A stretch of DNA of 64,000 nucleotides from Brachyspira suanatina (GCF_001049755.1 NZ_CVLB01000001.1:2174010-2238009), one strand, 5' to 3'; shown: positions 17,955-27,058, counted from the stretch's first letter. Notes: generated by a model not told the origin, from the sequence alone. Numbers and translations: made by a program.

Positions 17955-18902
17955 TTATAAATCACTCAAAACCTGATTTATCCAAAAATTAACTTCTTGC
18001 GTATTATAAGATTTTATACGATTAAAAACATCCAATGAATTTTTCTTCCTGCCTAAATACTTATAACATTTACCAAGAAGAAGATTAATATCATAATATA
18101 AATTTCTATTTATATTTCTTCTAGATATAGGCTCCAATATAGAAGCTGCCTGAGAATAATTTTTTAATTTAAATTGTGCCAATGCTTTATCATATTGAGT
18201 TTTATATCTGTTATACTCAGAGACATTATTAACACTTCCTTTGCTTGATGATGACACAGAACTGGCAATATTATTTGTCAATGTAACCGTATTGGTAAGA
18301 GTAACAGTATTTGTTAATAAAATATTATTTGTCAATATAACATTATTAGTGACTGTTACAGTATTGGTAATAATATTATTATTAATATTTGTATTATATT
18401 TTAAATTATTATTAAAAACATTATTTGATGTTATTCCATTAAATGATAAAGATGAAGTATCAATATTCTCTTTAGCATTGTAAAAAACTGAATCATTTAT
18501 ATATGAAACTACAGCATAATAGTATGTAGAACTTATTATAGGACTATCTGCTATAGTATACATTTTTGAATCATTGGTTGCTTTTACATAATCAACTACA
18601 GTAGAATTAGAAAATGAAGATTTACCTATTATAGGAGATTCGCTTCTATAAACATAATATATTAGATTATCATCTATTATTCCTTCCCAACTTATCAATA
18701 CTATATTATTATTAGTATTTGATGTAGAAATTTTTATTTTAGATACAAATCTTTCAGCATTAGGTAAATTATTTATTAATGTTTCATCATAATACGCAGA
18801 AGTTTGAGTATATAAAACATTTATTGATATATAAAAGAATATTATACTTATAAATGCAAATAATAAATAAATACCGCTTTTTTTACTTCTTTTTCTATTC
18901 AT
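17955..18902 (-). CDS. Membrane-anchored protein with Thr/Asn/Val repeats and C-terminal TPR
   Basis: A 315-residue protein. A basic N-terminus (MNRKRSKKSG) and one membrane helix are followed by a region resembling a fibronectin type III fold (SWEGIIDDNLIYYVYRSESP, residues about 65-145). A low-complexity linker of Thr, Asn, Val and Leu (TNTVTLTN repeats, about 175-215) comes next, then a TPR-like C-terminus (YDKALAQFKLKNYSQAASIL). It precedes the TPR gene at 16898-17938 in the same operon. The function is unknown; both products look like envelope scaffold proteins. Confidence 0.7.
   Translation of the reverse strand: MNRKRSKKSGIYLLFAFISIIFFYISINVLYTQTSAYYDETLINNLPNAERFVSKIKISTSNTNNNIVLISWEGIIDDNLIYYVYRSESPIIGKSSFSNSTVVDYVKATNDSKMYTIADSPIISSTYYYAVVSYINDSVFYNAKENIDTSSLSFNGITSNNVFNNNLKYNTNINNNIITNTVTVTNNVILTNNILLTNTVTLTNTVTLTNNIASSVSSSSKGSVNNVSEYNRYKTQYDKALAQFKLKNYSQAASILEPISRRNINRNLYYDINLLLGKCYKYLGRKKNSLDVFNRIKSYNTQEVNFWINQVLSDL
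18268..18380. repeat. Short tandem repeats coding a Thr/Asn/Val linker
   Basis: Imperfect repeats of about 18-24 bases, such as GTAACAGTATTTGTTAATAA and close variants, encode a run of TNTVTLTN-like units in the gene at 17955-18902. The unit number could vary between strains. Confidence 0.6.
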
Positions 18903-18999
18903 ACAATAATCCTATAAATGCTTTTTCAATTTTCGGAAATGAAATATATAAAATTTAATTGAATCAAATGAATGATAATAAATGATAAATAGGAATTTA

Positions 19000-19032
19000 A
19001 AAATAAAAAAGCCGAAAATCAGCTTTCCGGCT
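19000..19032 (-). terminator. Terminator of the DUF368 gene
   Basis: Read on the minus strand, AGCCGGAAA (19032-19024) pairs with TTTCGGCT (19018-19010 region) around a short loop and is followed by TTTTTTATTTTT. Confidence 0.75.
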
Positions 19033-19076
19033 CATAAAAATTTATAATAATATAATATTTTTTTATTGTATCTTAA

Positions 19077-19934
19077 TTATATTTTCTCCATAGCTATAGC
19101 AACCAAGAAGCCCACACACATAGATATAACTGTAGAAGCTAACATAGGAAGACTCATAGTTGCCATATTAGGCCATAAACTTAAAAATGATACTATTATA
19201 ATACCAAGAACAAAACCAAACAAAGTGGATTTATATTTTTGAAGTAATATAGTTACAAGTTTTGATATACCGAATATTCCTATAACAACTCCTAAACCTA
19301 AAAATATTAAAGGAATTAGAAGGCTGAAATTAAAAGTATCAACAAATGAAGATATAAAATAAGATATATTCTCGTATTCTCCCAATATTAGTAAAAGCAA
19401 AGAACCAGATATTCCAGGTATTACCATAGCAACAGCAGCAGCTATACCGCATAAAAACAATTTAATACCATAAATAAGTGAAAAATTTCCAGCATAAGTA
19501 GTTGCCCCTACAGGCTTATTTATATCAAAATATACAAATATCGCCATAATAAAAGCACCTATAAAAAATGCTATAAAAACTTTGAAATTGAATTCTTCCA
19601 CTGTTTTAGTAATAAATGGAAAAGAACCTAATATTAAACCTACAAAAAATATTCTAGTAGGTATAGGATAGTATGTAAATGTATAATTTATAAGTTTTAA
19701 AAATAACACTATAGAAATAGCAGCTCCCAATGCCACAGGAATCAAAACTTTTAAACTTTCTTTAATTTCTTCCCATTTTAATTTTATTAAAGCATTAGGT
19801 AAAATAGATATAGCATAAGTTAATTTTTCATATATACCTAATACAAATGCTATAGTCCCTCCAGATACGCCTGGTATAGCATTGGCAATACCTATGGCCA
19901 TTCCTTTGATAAAATAAGATATATAATTTCTCAT
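19077..19934 (-). CDS. DUF368 membrane protein, probable polyprenyl-phosphate transporter
   Basis: A 285-residue multi-pass membrane protein of the DUF368 family, whose studied members move undecaprenyl phosphate back across the membrane for reuse in cell-wall synthesis. The family hallmark GIANAIPGVSGGTIAFVLGI is near the N-terminus, and a second related motif, MVIPGISGSLLLLILGEYE, marks the inverted repeat. I place the start at ATG 19934, with AAAGAGG six bases upstream, rather than at the TTG five codons earlier. It is monocistronic with its own terminator. The transport role is taken from the family, not shown here. Confidence 0.85.
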   Translation of the reverse strand: MRNYISYFIKGMAIGIANAIPGVSGGTIAFVLGIYEKLTYAISILPNALIKLKWEEIKESLKVLIPVALGAAISIVLFLKLINYTFTYYPIPTRIFFVGLILGSFPFITKTVEEFNFKVFIAFFIGAFIMAIFVYFDINKPVGATTYAGNFSLIYGIKLFLCGIAAAVAMVIPGISGSLLLLILGEYENISYFISSFVDTFNFSLLIPLIFLGLGVVIGIFGISKLVTILLQKYKSTLFGFVLGIIIVSFLSLWPNMATMSLPMLASTVISMCVGFLVAIAMEKI

Positions 19935-20017
19935 GATTTCCTCTTTCAATTATTTGCGATTTATAATGATAAAAAAGATAGGTAAAATATTTGAATAATA
20001 TAATATATAGAAAAAAT

Positions 20018-20056
20018 TATAAAAAAATAACCATGAATATATATTATACTCATGGC
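20018..20056 (-). terminator. Terminator of ridA
   Basis: CCATGAGTATA (read from 20055 leftward) pairs with TATATTCATGG, followed on the minus strand by TTATTTTTTTAT. Confidence 0.8.
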
Positions 20057-20071
20057 TATTATTAATAAAAA

Positions 20072-20455
20072 TCAGCTTATAACAGCGATTATTTCAACTT
20101 CTACTAAAGCGTCTTTAGGTAAAGCTTTTATAGCAACAGTGCTTCTTGCAGGTGGATTTTCTGGGAAATAATTTGCATATACTTCATTGAAAGCTGCAAA
20201 ATTAGACATATCTGTTAAGAAACAAGTAGTTTTAATAATATTAGCCATAGTTAAATTTTCTGACTCTAAAAGACCTTTAATGTTTTCCATAACTCTTTCA
20301 GTTTGTTTTTTTATATCATTTTCAGCCATTTCTCCGCTTACTGGATCCAAAGGTATTTGACCTGATGCAAAAATGAAATTTCCGCTTTTTACTGCTTGAG
20401 AATAAGGTCCTATAGCTTGAGGTGCTTTGTGTGTTTTAATAATTTTTTTATCCAT
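20072..20455 (-). CDS. ridA: RidA family reactive intermediate/imine deaminase
   Basis: Cytoplasmic trimeric enzyme that hydrolyses reactive enamine/imine intermediates such as 2-aminoacrylate, protecting PLP enzymes. The 127-residue length, the N-terminal APQAIGPYSQAVKSG, the FASGQIPLDP loop, the KTTCFLTDM segment and the C-terminal PPARSTVAIKALPKDALVEVE (with the substrate-binding Arg and Glu) are all family hallmarks. A strong AAAGGAG precedes the ATG. It is monocistronic between two terminators and divergently placed from aroE. Confidence 0.95.
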   Translation of the reverse strand: MDKKIIKTHKAPQAIGPYSQAVKSGNFIFASGQIPLDPVSGEMAENDIKKQTERVMENIKGLLESENLTMANIIKTTCFLTDMSNFAAFNEVYANYFPENPPARSTVAIKALPKDALVEVEIIAVIS

Positions 20456-20580
20456 GTATCAATTCTCCTTTATATGTATATTTTTAATTTTTTCCATTTT
20501 TTATTATGTTAATTATAATTTTTTTTTAACAAAATATCAAGTAATTTATATACTATTTTTTTTATTTATATAATTAATAT

Positions 20581-20608
20581 TTGACAATAATAAAAATTAT
20601 ATTATTAT
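20581..20608 (+). promoter_or_regulatory. Promoter of aroE-aroD
   Basis: TTGACA (20581-20586), 16-base spacer, TATTAT (20603-20608). Its position shows that the coding sequence cannot begin here and supports the ATG at 20647. Confidence 0.6.
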
Positions 20609-20646
20609 GTATAATAATACTTATAAAAATAATTAAGGATATAAAT

Positions 20647-21498
20647 ATGCAAATAAACGCTGAAACTATATTAACAGGACTATTCGCATCTCCTTCAAAG
20701 CATAGTATATCCCCTATTATGCATAATGAATCATTTAATAAACTTAATCTTAATTATATATATTTAGCTTTTGAAGTTGATAAAAATAATTTAAAAGAAG
20801 CTGTAAATTCTATAAAAACTCTCAATATGAGAGGTGTTAATTTGTCTATGCCTAATAAAAAAGAAGTAATAAAATATTTAGACAATATATCTGAAGCAGC
20901 AGAACTTTCTCAAAGTGTAAATACAATAGTAAATGATAATGGAATACTTACAGGATATAGCACAGACGGCGAAGGTTTTATAAGATCATTAGAAGAAGAA
21001 CAAGTATTCATAAAAGATAAAAATATCACTATACTAGGAACAGGAGGAGCTGCTATAGCTATAATCTCTCAAGCCGCATTATATGGAGTAAAAGAAATAT
21101 ATGTATTTAAGAGAGATACCAATTGGGATGAGCAGAAAAAAATTATAGATAATATAGCATCTAAAACTAATTGCTCCATAAGTCTGCATTCTTTAGAAGA
21201 TAAAAACATCCTAAAATCAAAAATAGAAAATAGCTCTGTATTAATCAATGCTACAAGTGTTGGCATGAAAGAAGATGTTTCTATTATAGAAGATAAATCA
21301 TTTTTTAGAGATGATCTTGTAGTAAGCGATTGTATATATCATCCTGCAAAAACTAAATTATTAAAAATTGCCGAAAAAGAAGGATGCAAAATAATAAATG
21401 GAATGGGAATGTTACTATATCAGGGTGCTTTGGCTTTTGAACTTTGGACTAATAAAAAAATGCCTGTAGAATATGTAAAAAATATTATATTTAAATAG
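20647..21498 (+). CDS. aroE: Shikimate dehydrogenase
   Basis: Catalyses the NADPH-dependent reduction of 3-dehydroshikimate to shikimate in aromatic amino-acid synthesis. The 283 residues run from the ATG at 20647 (AAGGAT eight bases upstream). The substrate site is seen in ASPSKHSISPIMHN, and NLSMPNKKEV holds the catalytic Lys. The NADP-binding loop is GTGGAAIA, followed by NATSVGM and the C-terminal GMGMLLYQGALAFELWT. All key residues are present. aroD follows after about 36 bases, and the two consecutive pathway genes form an operon. Confidence 0.95.
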   Translation: MQINAETILTGLFASPSKHSISPIMHNESFNKLNLNYIYLAFEVDKNNLKEAVNSIKTLNMRGVNLSMPNKKEVIKYLDNISEAAELSQSVNTIVNDNGILTGYSTDGEGFIRSLEEEQVFIKDKNITILGTGGAAIAIISQAALYGVKEIYVFKRDTNWDEQKKIIDNIASKTNCSISLHSLEDKNILKSKIENSSVLINATSVGMKEDVSIIEDKSFFRDDLVVSDCIYHPAKTKLLKIAEKEGCKIINGMGMLLYQGALAFELWTNKKMPVEYVKNIIFK

Positions 21499-21534
21499 TA
21501 TTGTAATAAATTTTATATGAGTGAGGGAGCGGAA

Positions 21535-22293
21535 ATGGAAAATATAGTAAAAATAAAAAATGTAAAATTGGGCGACGGTATTCCAAAAATATGTATATCT
21601 ATAGTTGAAAAAAATGAAAAAGATATTATTAAATACATAAAAGAAATAAGCAAACTTCCTGTTGATATTATAGAATGGAGAGCCGATTTCTTTATAGATG
21701 ATATAAATAAATATAATGATAACTTTGATGATATAATATCATTTTCAAAAGAGATAAAAAAATTAAGCAGCAAGCCAATACTATTTACTTTAAGAAGCAA
21801 TAAAGAAGGCGGAAACATTAAATATAATATGTATGAAAGTATTATAAACTTATACAATGATATTATAAAAAACAAATGCTTTGAGGCAATAGATTTAGAA
21901 TTATTAACATTAAAAGAAAATGATATAAAAAAATTAATAAAATCAGCCTCTTCAAACAATATAAAAACTATAATATCAAATCATGACTTCAATAAAACTC
22001 CTTCAAAAAAAGAAATAATATCAAGAATCAATAAAATGATAAGATTAAAATGCGATATAGCAAAAGTCGCTTATATGCCTAAAAATAAAAAAGATGTTAT
22101 TACCCTATTAGATGCCTCAAGCGATATAAAAGATTTCCCTATAATAGCCATATCTATGGGTAATATTGGAATTATAAGCAGAATATTCGGCTCTGTACTC
22201 ACTTTTGCATCTGCAAAACGCTCATCTGCTCCTGGACAATTAGAATCTATGAAATTAAAATATATATTAGATACAATTTACGAAAAAATTTAA
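21535..22293 (+). CDS. aroD: Type I 3-dehydroquinate dehydratase
   Basis: Schiff-base enzyme converting 3-dehydroquinate to 3-dehydroshikimate, the step just before AroE. I choose ATG 21535 (GAGGGAGCGG just upstream), giving 252 residues, the same as E. coli AroD; the in-frame ATG at 21517 has no ribosome site. The catalytic pair His150 (ISNHDFNKTP) and Schiff-base Lys177 (CDIAKVAYMP) keep the 27-residue spacing of the family. EWRADFF and the C-terminal SAPGQL substrate loop are intact. It is the second gene of the aroE-aroD operon. Confidence 0.95.
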   Translation: MENIVKIKNVKLGDGIPKICISIVEKNEKDIIKYIKEISKLPVDIIEWRADFFIDDINKYNDNFDDIISFSKEIKKLSSKPILFTLRSNKEGGNIKYNMYESIINLYNDIIKNKCFEAIDLELLTLKENDIKKLIKSASSNNIKTIISNHDFNKTPSKKEIISRINKMIRLKCDIAKVAYMPKNKKDVITLLDASSDIKDFPIIAISMGNIGIISRIFGSVLTFASAKRSSAPGQLESMKLKYILDTIYEKI

Positions 22294-22369
22294 TTTTATT
22301 TTCTTTGATGACAAAATCTGTCATGGTTATCTCCTATTATTGTAATATAAAATAAAAGGAGAATAACAA

Positions 22370-23200
22370 ATGGAAAATATAGAGAAAAAAATAGAAGCTC
22401 AATTAAATAATATTTATGATTTTTTTAAAAAGAATAATATAAATAAATATAGTAACTATAGCAGAAAAAAACTATTAAATATTAAGAAATTAGATTTAAG
22501 CTCTTCAAAATTAAGTTATATTCCAAAAGAAATATATATATTAACAAATCTTGAAAATTTGGATATATGCAATAATAAAATAGAAGAAATACCGGATAGT
22601 ATATGCTCCTTAGTAAATTTAAAATATATTGATGCCAGTTTTAATAAATTAAAAAAACTACCTAAAAAAATATCATTGCTTCAAAATCTTGAAGAAATAG
22701 ATATATCAAAGAATATGTTTAAAACTTTTCCTAAAGAAATATATGAATTAAAAGAATTAAAAAATATTAATATTGCAGGATATTCTTTAAATGAAATACC
22801 TAAAGAAATTTTTAATTTAGTAAAATTAGAAAAATTGGACTTATCTAATAATAAGATAGAAAATATACCTAATGAAATTTCTAAATTAGCAAATTTAGAA
22901 AAACTTTATTTACATAATAATAATATAACTAAAATACCTAAAATAATAGAAAAATTATCTAAATTAAAAATACTATCTTTAAAAAATAATAATTTAGAAG
23001 ATATTAATGAATATATAGGAAAGTTAAAAAATCTTGAAGAATTTTATTTCAGCAGCAAACATACTATAAAAGCAGCTGATAATTTTTATTCTTTAGAAAA
23101 CTTAAAAAAATTATATATAGAAGGAGATTTTTCATATATAAAAAATGAAATACATAGATTAAAAAATATTGAATATTTATATTTAGCAAATAATTATTAA
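22370..23200 (+). CDS. Leucine-rich-repeat protein
   Basis: A 276-residue protein made almost entirely of 23-residue leucine-rich repeats of the 'L.NL..LD.SNNKI..IP..I..L' type (about eight to nine copies from residue 38 onward), after a short charged helical N-terminus. No signal peptide is visible, so it is probably cytoplasmic. LRR proteins bind other proteins; bacterial intracellular examples are often effectors or scaffolds, but nothing here identifies a target. AAAAGGAG lies upstream of the ATG. A small hairpin, ATGACA (22308-22313)/TGTCAT (22319-22324), separates it from aroD. Confidence 0.85.
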   Translation: MENIEKKIEAQLNNIYDFFKKNNINKYSNYSRKKLLNIKKLDLSSSKLSYIPKEIYILTNLENLDICNNKIEEIPDSICSLVNLKYIDASFNKLKKLPKKISLLQNLEEIDISKNMFKTFPKEIYELKELKNINIAGYSLNEIPKEIFNLVKLEKLDLSNNKIENIPNEISKLANLEKLYLHNNNITKIPKIIEKLSKLKILSLKNNNLEDINEYIGKLKNLEEFYFSSKHTIKAADNFYSLENLKKLYIEGDFSYIKNEIHRLKNIEYLYLANNY

Positions 23201-23208
23201 TAACAGTA

Positions 23209-23252
23209 TATAAAAAAGTGCATATTATTAGAATAACTAATAATATGCACTT
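23209..23252 (-). terminator. Terminator of the amino-acid-binding protein gene
   Basis: A perfect 16-base stem, AAGTGCATATTATTAG (23216-23231) with CTAATAATATGCACTT (23237-23252). Only the minus strand has a following T-run, so it serves the gene at 23273. Confidence 0.85.
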
Positions 23253-23272
23253 GTACAATATGAATTTTATGA

Positions 23273-24112
23273 CTACTTTAACATTATGTCTTTAGCAAAC
23301 CATTTTTCAGATATTTTAGAAGCTGTACCATCGGCTCTCATCTCATCCAATATTTTATCAACCTCTGCCAAAAGTTTAGCATCCGATTTTCTAAATCCTA
23401 TACCATATAATTCTTCTGTCAAAGGACTATTTTCTACAACAACAAAAGGAGCTTTCTTTTCAGCTATATAATACTGAGCTGCAACTTCATCTATAACAAC
23501 AGCATCTATTCTTTTAGCCTGTAAATCTAAAAATGCATTAACATTAACATCATATCTTCTAATCTCTTTAGCATTCTTACTTGAAGGATCAGCAGTTAAC
23601 GCTTCATCATTACTTCCAACCTGAACGCCTAATACTTTTCCTGATAAATCATCTTTAGAATTAATAGTGTTGTCGTCAACAGCTTTTACTATTACCAATT
23701 TATTATTAAGATAAGGTTTTGAAAAATTAATCTGTTGTTTTCTAGCTTCATTGATAGTAACACCATTCCAAAGAACATCTACATCGCCTTTATTAAGACT
23801 CAATATTGAACTAGACCATTCTATTGGTTTTATTTCTAATGATACTCCAAGTCTGTTTGCTACTTCTCTTGCCAAATCAATATCAAAACCTACTACTTCA
23901 CCATTTTCATCTCTGAATCCCATTGGTGCAAAAGTATCATCTAAACCCAATACTAATTTTCCTGCATCTTTTACTTTTTGCAATGAATTATCTTCTGCTG
24001 CTGCAGCAGTATTGTTTTCAGCAGTATTATCAGCAGCAGCTTTATCACCGCCTCCGCAGCTTACAATAAATGCAAAAATAATAAATAATAAAATACTTGA
24101 TATACGTTTCAT
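23273..24112 (-). CDS. Amino-acid ABC transporter substrate-binding lipoprotein
   Basis: Extracytoplasmic binding protein (SBP family 3) for a polar or charged amino acid. The signal peptide ends in a lipobox (IFAFIVSC), so the mature 279-residue precursor becomes a lipoprotein. An Ala/Asn-rich spacer is followed by the bilobal domain: KLVLGLDDTFAPMGFRDENG, the VGFDIDLAREVANRLGV motif and WNGVTINEARKQQINFS. It forms a transporter with the permease and ATPase encoded just upstream on the same strand but has its own promoter at 24284, which would allow higher expression of the binding protein. The ligand cannot be read from sequence. Confidence 0.92.
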   Translation of the reverse strand: MKRISSILLFIIFAFIVSCGGGDKAAADNTAENNTAAAAEDNSLQKVKDAGKLVLGLDDTFAPMGFRDENGEVVGFDIDLAREVANRLGVSLEIKPIEWSSSILSLNKGDVDVLWNGVTINEARKQQINFSKPYLNNKLVIVKAVDDNTINSKDDLSGKVLGVQVGSNDEALTADPSSKNAKEIRRYDVNVNAFLDLQAKRIDAVVIDEVAAQYYIAEKKAPFVVVENSPLTEELYGIGFRKSDAKLLAEVDKILDEMRADGTASKISEKWFAKDIMLK

Positions 24113-24173
24113 CGTTTTTCTCCTAAATTTTATGATTTTTATAATATGATAAATTAATTATTAGAATTTTTTA

Positions 24174-24248
24174 TTAATGGACGAAGGTGGTATGAAGTTG
24201 GAATGAAAAAGAATCATTAAAGGTATAATTCAAAAAAAGACTATTCAT
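24174..24248 (-). CDS. Possible 24-codon leader peptide upstream of the binding protein
   Basis: Between the promoter at 24284 and the binding-protein gene lies an ORF of 24 codons (ATG at 24248, TAA ending at 24174) preceded by GGAG with 8-base spacing. The predicted peptide ends QLHTTFVH and is rich in Phe, Thr and His. It could be a regulatory leader peptide sensing the transported amino acid, or chance. No attenuator hairpin is evident after it. Confidence 0.3.
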   Translation of the reverse strand: MNSLFLNYTFNDSFSFQLHTTFVH

Positions 24249-24283
24249 GATAAAAACTCCATAACACGCTTTTATTACTATAT

Positions 24284-24311
24284 ACTATAATACTATTTAC
24301 AAAAATGTCAA
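24284..24311 (-). promoter_or_regulatory. Promoter of the binding-protein gene
   Basis: On the minus strand: TTGACA (24311-24306), 16-base spacer, TATAGT (24289-24284). It lies between the ATPase gene and the binding-protein gene, leaving an untranslated leader of about 165 bases. Confidence 0.65.
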
Positions 24312-24362
24312 TACGAAAATTATATATATTAATAATTTATTTAAATTTCTTTTACAAAATAA

Positions 24363-25145
24363 TCATTTATGAAAAATTTTATTTAGAAAATCTTTAATTC
24401 TTTCATTGCTTTGATTATTAAAGAAATTATCAGACGTATCCATAGCAATAATTTTACCAGCATCCATAAAAGCGATATTTGTAGAAAGTTCATGTACAAA
24501 ACTTATTTCATGGCTTACAACAATCATAGTCATTTTTTCTTTAGCAAGCTCTTTTAATACAGTAAGAACTTCGCCTATAAGTTCAGGATCCAATGCTGAA
24601 GTAGGCTCATCGCAAAGAAGTATTTCAGGCTTCATAGCCAAAGCTCTCGCAATAGCAACTCTCTGTTTCTGTCCGCCGGATAATTCATTCGGATAGCTGT
24701 CTTTTTTATGTTTAAGTCCTACACTATCAAGAAGTTTTAATGCTTCTTCTATAGCCTCATCTTTATTTTGTTTCTTTACTATAACAGGTGCTTCTATAAT
24801 ATTTTCTAAGGCTGTTTTATGAGGAAATAAATTAAAATGCTGAAATATCATGCCTATTTTTTCTTTTCTCTTCATAAAATCGGCATGACTAATATCAAGT
24901 GCCTTCTCCCCTTCTCTCTTACAAAATAGAACTTCATTATCTATATAAACCTCTCCGTAATCAGGATGCTCTATCTGTATAATATTTCTTAAAAGTGAAC
25001 TTTTTCCGGCTCCTGAAGGCCCTATAATAGAAAGTATATCACCTTTATTAACTGTAAATGATACTCCATTTATAGCAGGAGTTCCTTTATAATGTTTTTT
25101 TATATTTACAACTTTTAAATTAGTTTCTTTAGTTTCTGATGACAT
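24363..25145 (-). CDS. Amino-acid ABC transporter ATP-binding protein
   Basis: Cytoplasmic ATPase (GlnQ/HisP type) energising amino-acid uptake. Starting at ATG 25145 (GGAG eight bases upstream) gives 260 residues. Visible motifs: Walker A GPSGAGKSSLLRN, Q-loop MIFQHFNLFPH, signature LSGGQKQRVAIARALAM, Walker B EILLCDEPTSALDP, H-loop VVSHE. The gene overlaps the end of the permease gene by 17 bases, so the two are translationally coupled. It is slightly unusual in its insertion between Walker A and the Q-loop (LFCKREGEKALDIS), which is seen in some family members. Confidence 0.95.
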   Translation of the reverse strand: MSSETKETNLKVVNIKKHYKGTPAINGVSFTVNKGDILSIIGPSGAGKSSLLRNIIQIEHPDYGEVYIDNEVLFCKREGEKALDISHADFMKRKEKIGMIFQHFNLFPHKTALENIIEAPVIVKKQNKDEAIEEALKLLDSVGLKHKKDSYPNELSGGQKQRVAIARALAMKPEILLCDEPTSALDPELIGEVLTVLKELAKEKMTMIVVSHEISFVHELSTNIAFMDAGKIIAMDTSDNFFNNQSNERIKDFLNKIFHK

Positions 25146-25779
25146 ACTTTTTCTCCAATTGTCTGAATACAAACACAAGTATAGAAGTAAATAATAAATA
25201 TATAATAGCTGCTATTAAGAAAGGCAGTAATTTATAATCTCTAGTAAGTATCTGTCTTGCATGAAGCATTAAATCTCCTATTCCTAAAACTATAACCAAA
25301 GCAGTATCTTTTATTAAGTTAATAGCTTCATTAGAAAGAGGAGGAAGAACTCTTCTTACAGCCTGGGGAAGAATGATTCTTGTCATAATCTGTCTGTAAC
25401 TCAAATTAAGTGCGAAACCTGCCTCATATTGTCCTTTTTCTATACTTTCAATACCTGCTCTGAATATTTCCATAAGATATGCTGAATAATTTAGTACAAA
25501 AGTTATTGCTGCTGATGTAAATGCAGGAAAGGCTATCATATTATTAGTCATAAGAGGAAGTCCGTAATAAAAGAATATAAGCTGAAGTATTAAAGGAGTA
25601 CCTCTAAATATCCAAGCATATATATCAAAAATGTATCTCACAAATTTAGGAGAGCTAAACTGTAATGCCGCAAATAGCATAGATAATGGAAGGGAAAATA
25701 TTGCTGTTACAAAATAAAGAGATAAAGTAGTATATGTTCCCTTAAGCAAATATAAAGTAGTAGATATTACATAATCCAT
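25129..25779 (-). CDS. Amino-acid ABC transporter permease
   Basis: Inner-membrane channel subunit (HisM/GlnP family) with about five helices. The 216-residue form starts at ATG 25779; a TTG three codons earlier is possible. The family EAA loop, which contacts the ATPase, reads YEAGFALNLSYRQIMTRIILPQ followed by AVRRVLPPL (split here). The N-terminal segment GTYTTLSLYFVTAIFSLPLSM is typical. It is the first gene of the transporter cluster, followed with overlap by the ATPase and then the separately promoted binding protein. Confidence 0.93.
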   Translation of the reverse strand: MDYVISTTLYLLKGTYTTLSLYFVTAIFSLPLSMLFAALQFSSPKFVRYIFDIYAWIFRGTPLILQLIFFYYGLPLMTNNMIAFPAFTSAAITFVLNYSAYLMEIFRAGIESIEKGQYEAGFALNLSYRQIMTRIILPQAVRRVLPPLSNEAINLIKDTALVIVLGIGDLMLHARQILTRDYKLLPFLIAAIIYLLFTSILVFVFRQLEKKYVIRN

Positions 25780-25952
25780 AAAATACAACCAATAATCATT
25801 TTTTAGTTACTAAGATAGCATTATAATGTTATTTGTAAAAATATCAATAATAAAAGATAATTCATAAAAAAATACTTACATATTTATTCTTTTAATATTG
25901 ATTATTATTATGTATAATGAATACAAACAACAAATATATTAGGAGTTTTATG

Positions 25953-26702
25953 ATGTCAAGTAAAATTTGTATTATAACAGGAGCATCAAACGGTATAGGA
26001 AAGGAAATTGCATTATTATTTGCAAAAAACAACTGTGATATAGCATTCATTGATAAAGACAATGAAAACGGTTTAAAACTACAAAAACAAATAAAAGATA
26101 TGGGCAGAGAATGCCTATTTATAAATGACAGCATAGACAATGAAAAATCTATAAAATCATTCACAGACAAAATAATAGAAAAATTCGGAAATGTAGATTA
26201 TTTAATAAATAATGCATGCTATTCAAATAAGGGGCTTTTAAGTAATTGCAGTTATGACGACTTTTTGGAGATTTTCAAAATAGGTGCTGCAGCTCCTTAT
26301 GAGATTACAAAAAATCTTATGAATAATTTCAATGAAAAAGCCTGCATAATAAATATAGCTTCAACAAGGGCTTTTATGTCTCAAAAAGACAGTGAAAGCT
26401 ACAGTGCTGCAAAAGGTGCTATTATAGCTTTAACTCATGCGATGGCTATAAGTTTATCTCATAAAGTGAGAGTTAATTCCATAAGTCCGGGTTGGATTAA
26501 TACCATTGATGATGCCTCATTCAGCAAAGAAGATATACTTCAGCATCCTAGTGCAAAGGTTGGAAACACTTCTGATATAGCTAGTACTGCTTGGTTTCTT
26601 TGTAATAATGATTTTATAAACGGAGAAAATATCACTGTAGACGGAGGCATGACAAAACTTATGATATATCATAATGATGAAGGTTGGAAATTAGATATTT
26701 AA
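25953..26702 (+). CDS. Short-chain dehydrogenase/reductase
   Basis: NAD(P)-dependent oxidoreductase of the classical SDR family, 249 residues from the second of two adjacent ATGs (AGGAG at 25941-25945). The cofactor loop TGASNGIG (residues 9-16), the NNAC motif, the catalytic Ser in NIASTRA, and the YSAAK catalytic pair are present; the C-terminal PGWINT and ITVDGG are typical. An Asp follows beta-strand 2 (FIDKDNENG), which favours NAD over NADP. The substrate is unknown. A TATAAT at 25913-25918 marks a likely -10 box, so longer upstream starts are improbable. Confidence 0.9.
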   Translation: MSSKICIITGASNGIGKEIALLFAKNNCDIAFIDKDNENGLKLQKQIKDMGRECLFINDSIDNEKSIKSFTDKIIEKFGNVDYLINNACYSNKGLLSNCSYDDFLEIFKIGAAAPYEITKNLMNNFNEKACIINIASTRAFMSQKDSESYSAAKGAIIALTHAMAISLSHKVRVNSISPGWINTIDDASFSKEDILQHPSAKVGNTSDIASTAWFLCNNDFINGENITVDGGMTKLMIYHNDEGWKLDI

Positions 26703-27058
26703 TTATATTCAAAAATTTATTTAAACGCACGGTTAGTAAAATTTTATACCTGATTAGAATCTTATTAATAATTAATCTAATTATATATAATTTAATTTCG
26801 TGCGGTATATAGATCAACAAATTTAAAAAAATCTTGGGTGGGCAGCTAAAATTTCAGAAATAAATTCTAAAAAAATATAATATAAAAATAACAGATAAAT
26901 TTAAAAAGTCTAGAGGGAGGGATTCAAAATAGGCAAAAAATCTATTTACATACCCCCCCCTTATTCTTTGCTGCTTATTTTTTTAATTATAATTTTAATT
27001 AATTTTAAAACTTTATTTGAAAAAGCATACCCGCCCAAGCGATACTAAATTTAGAAAT
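26703..27058. other. Intergenic region with G/C-rich islands and a C8 run
   Basis: A 356-base gap with no gene. It contains an inverted repeat GCACG (26727-26731)/CGTGC (26799-26803) that could end the dehydrogenase transcript, a TTGGGTGGGCAGC island near 26834, GAGGGAGGGA near 26913, a run of eight C (26953-26960), and an inverted relative of the first island, ACCCGCCCAAGC, near 27030. Similar G-rich islands recur at 29624. These stand out sharply in AT-rich DNA. Confidence 0.55.
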
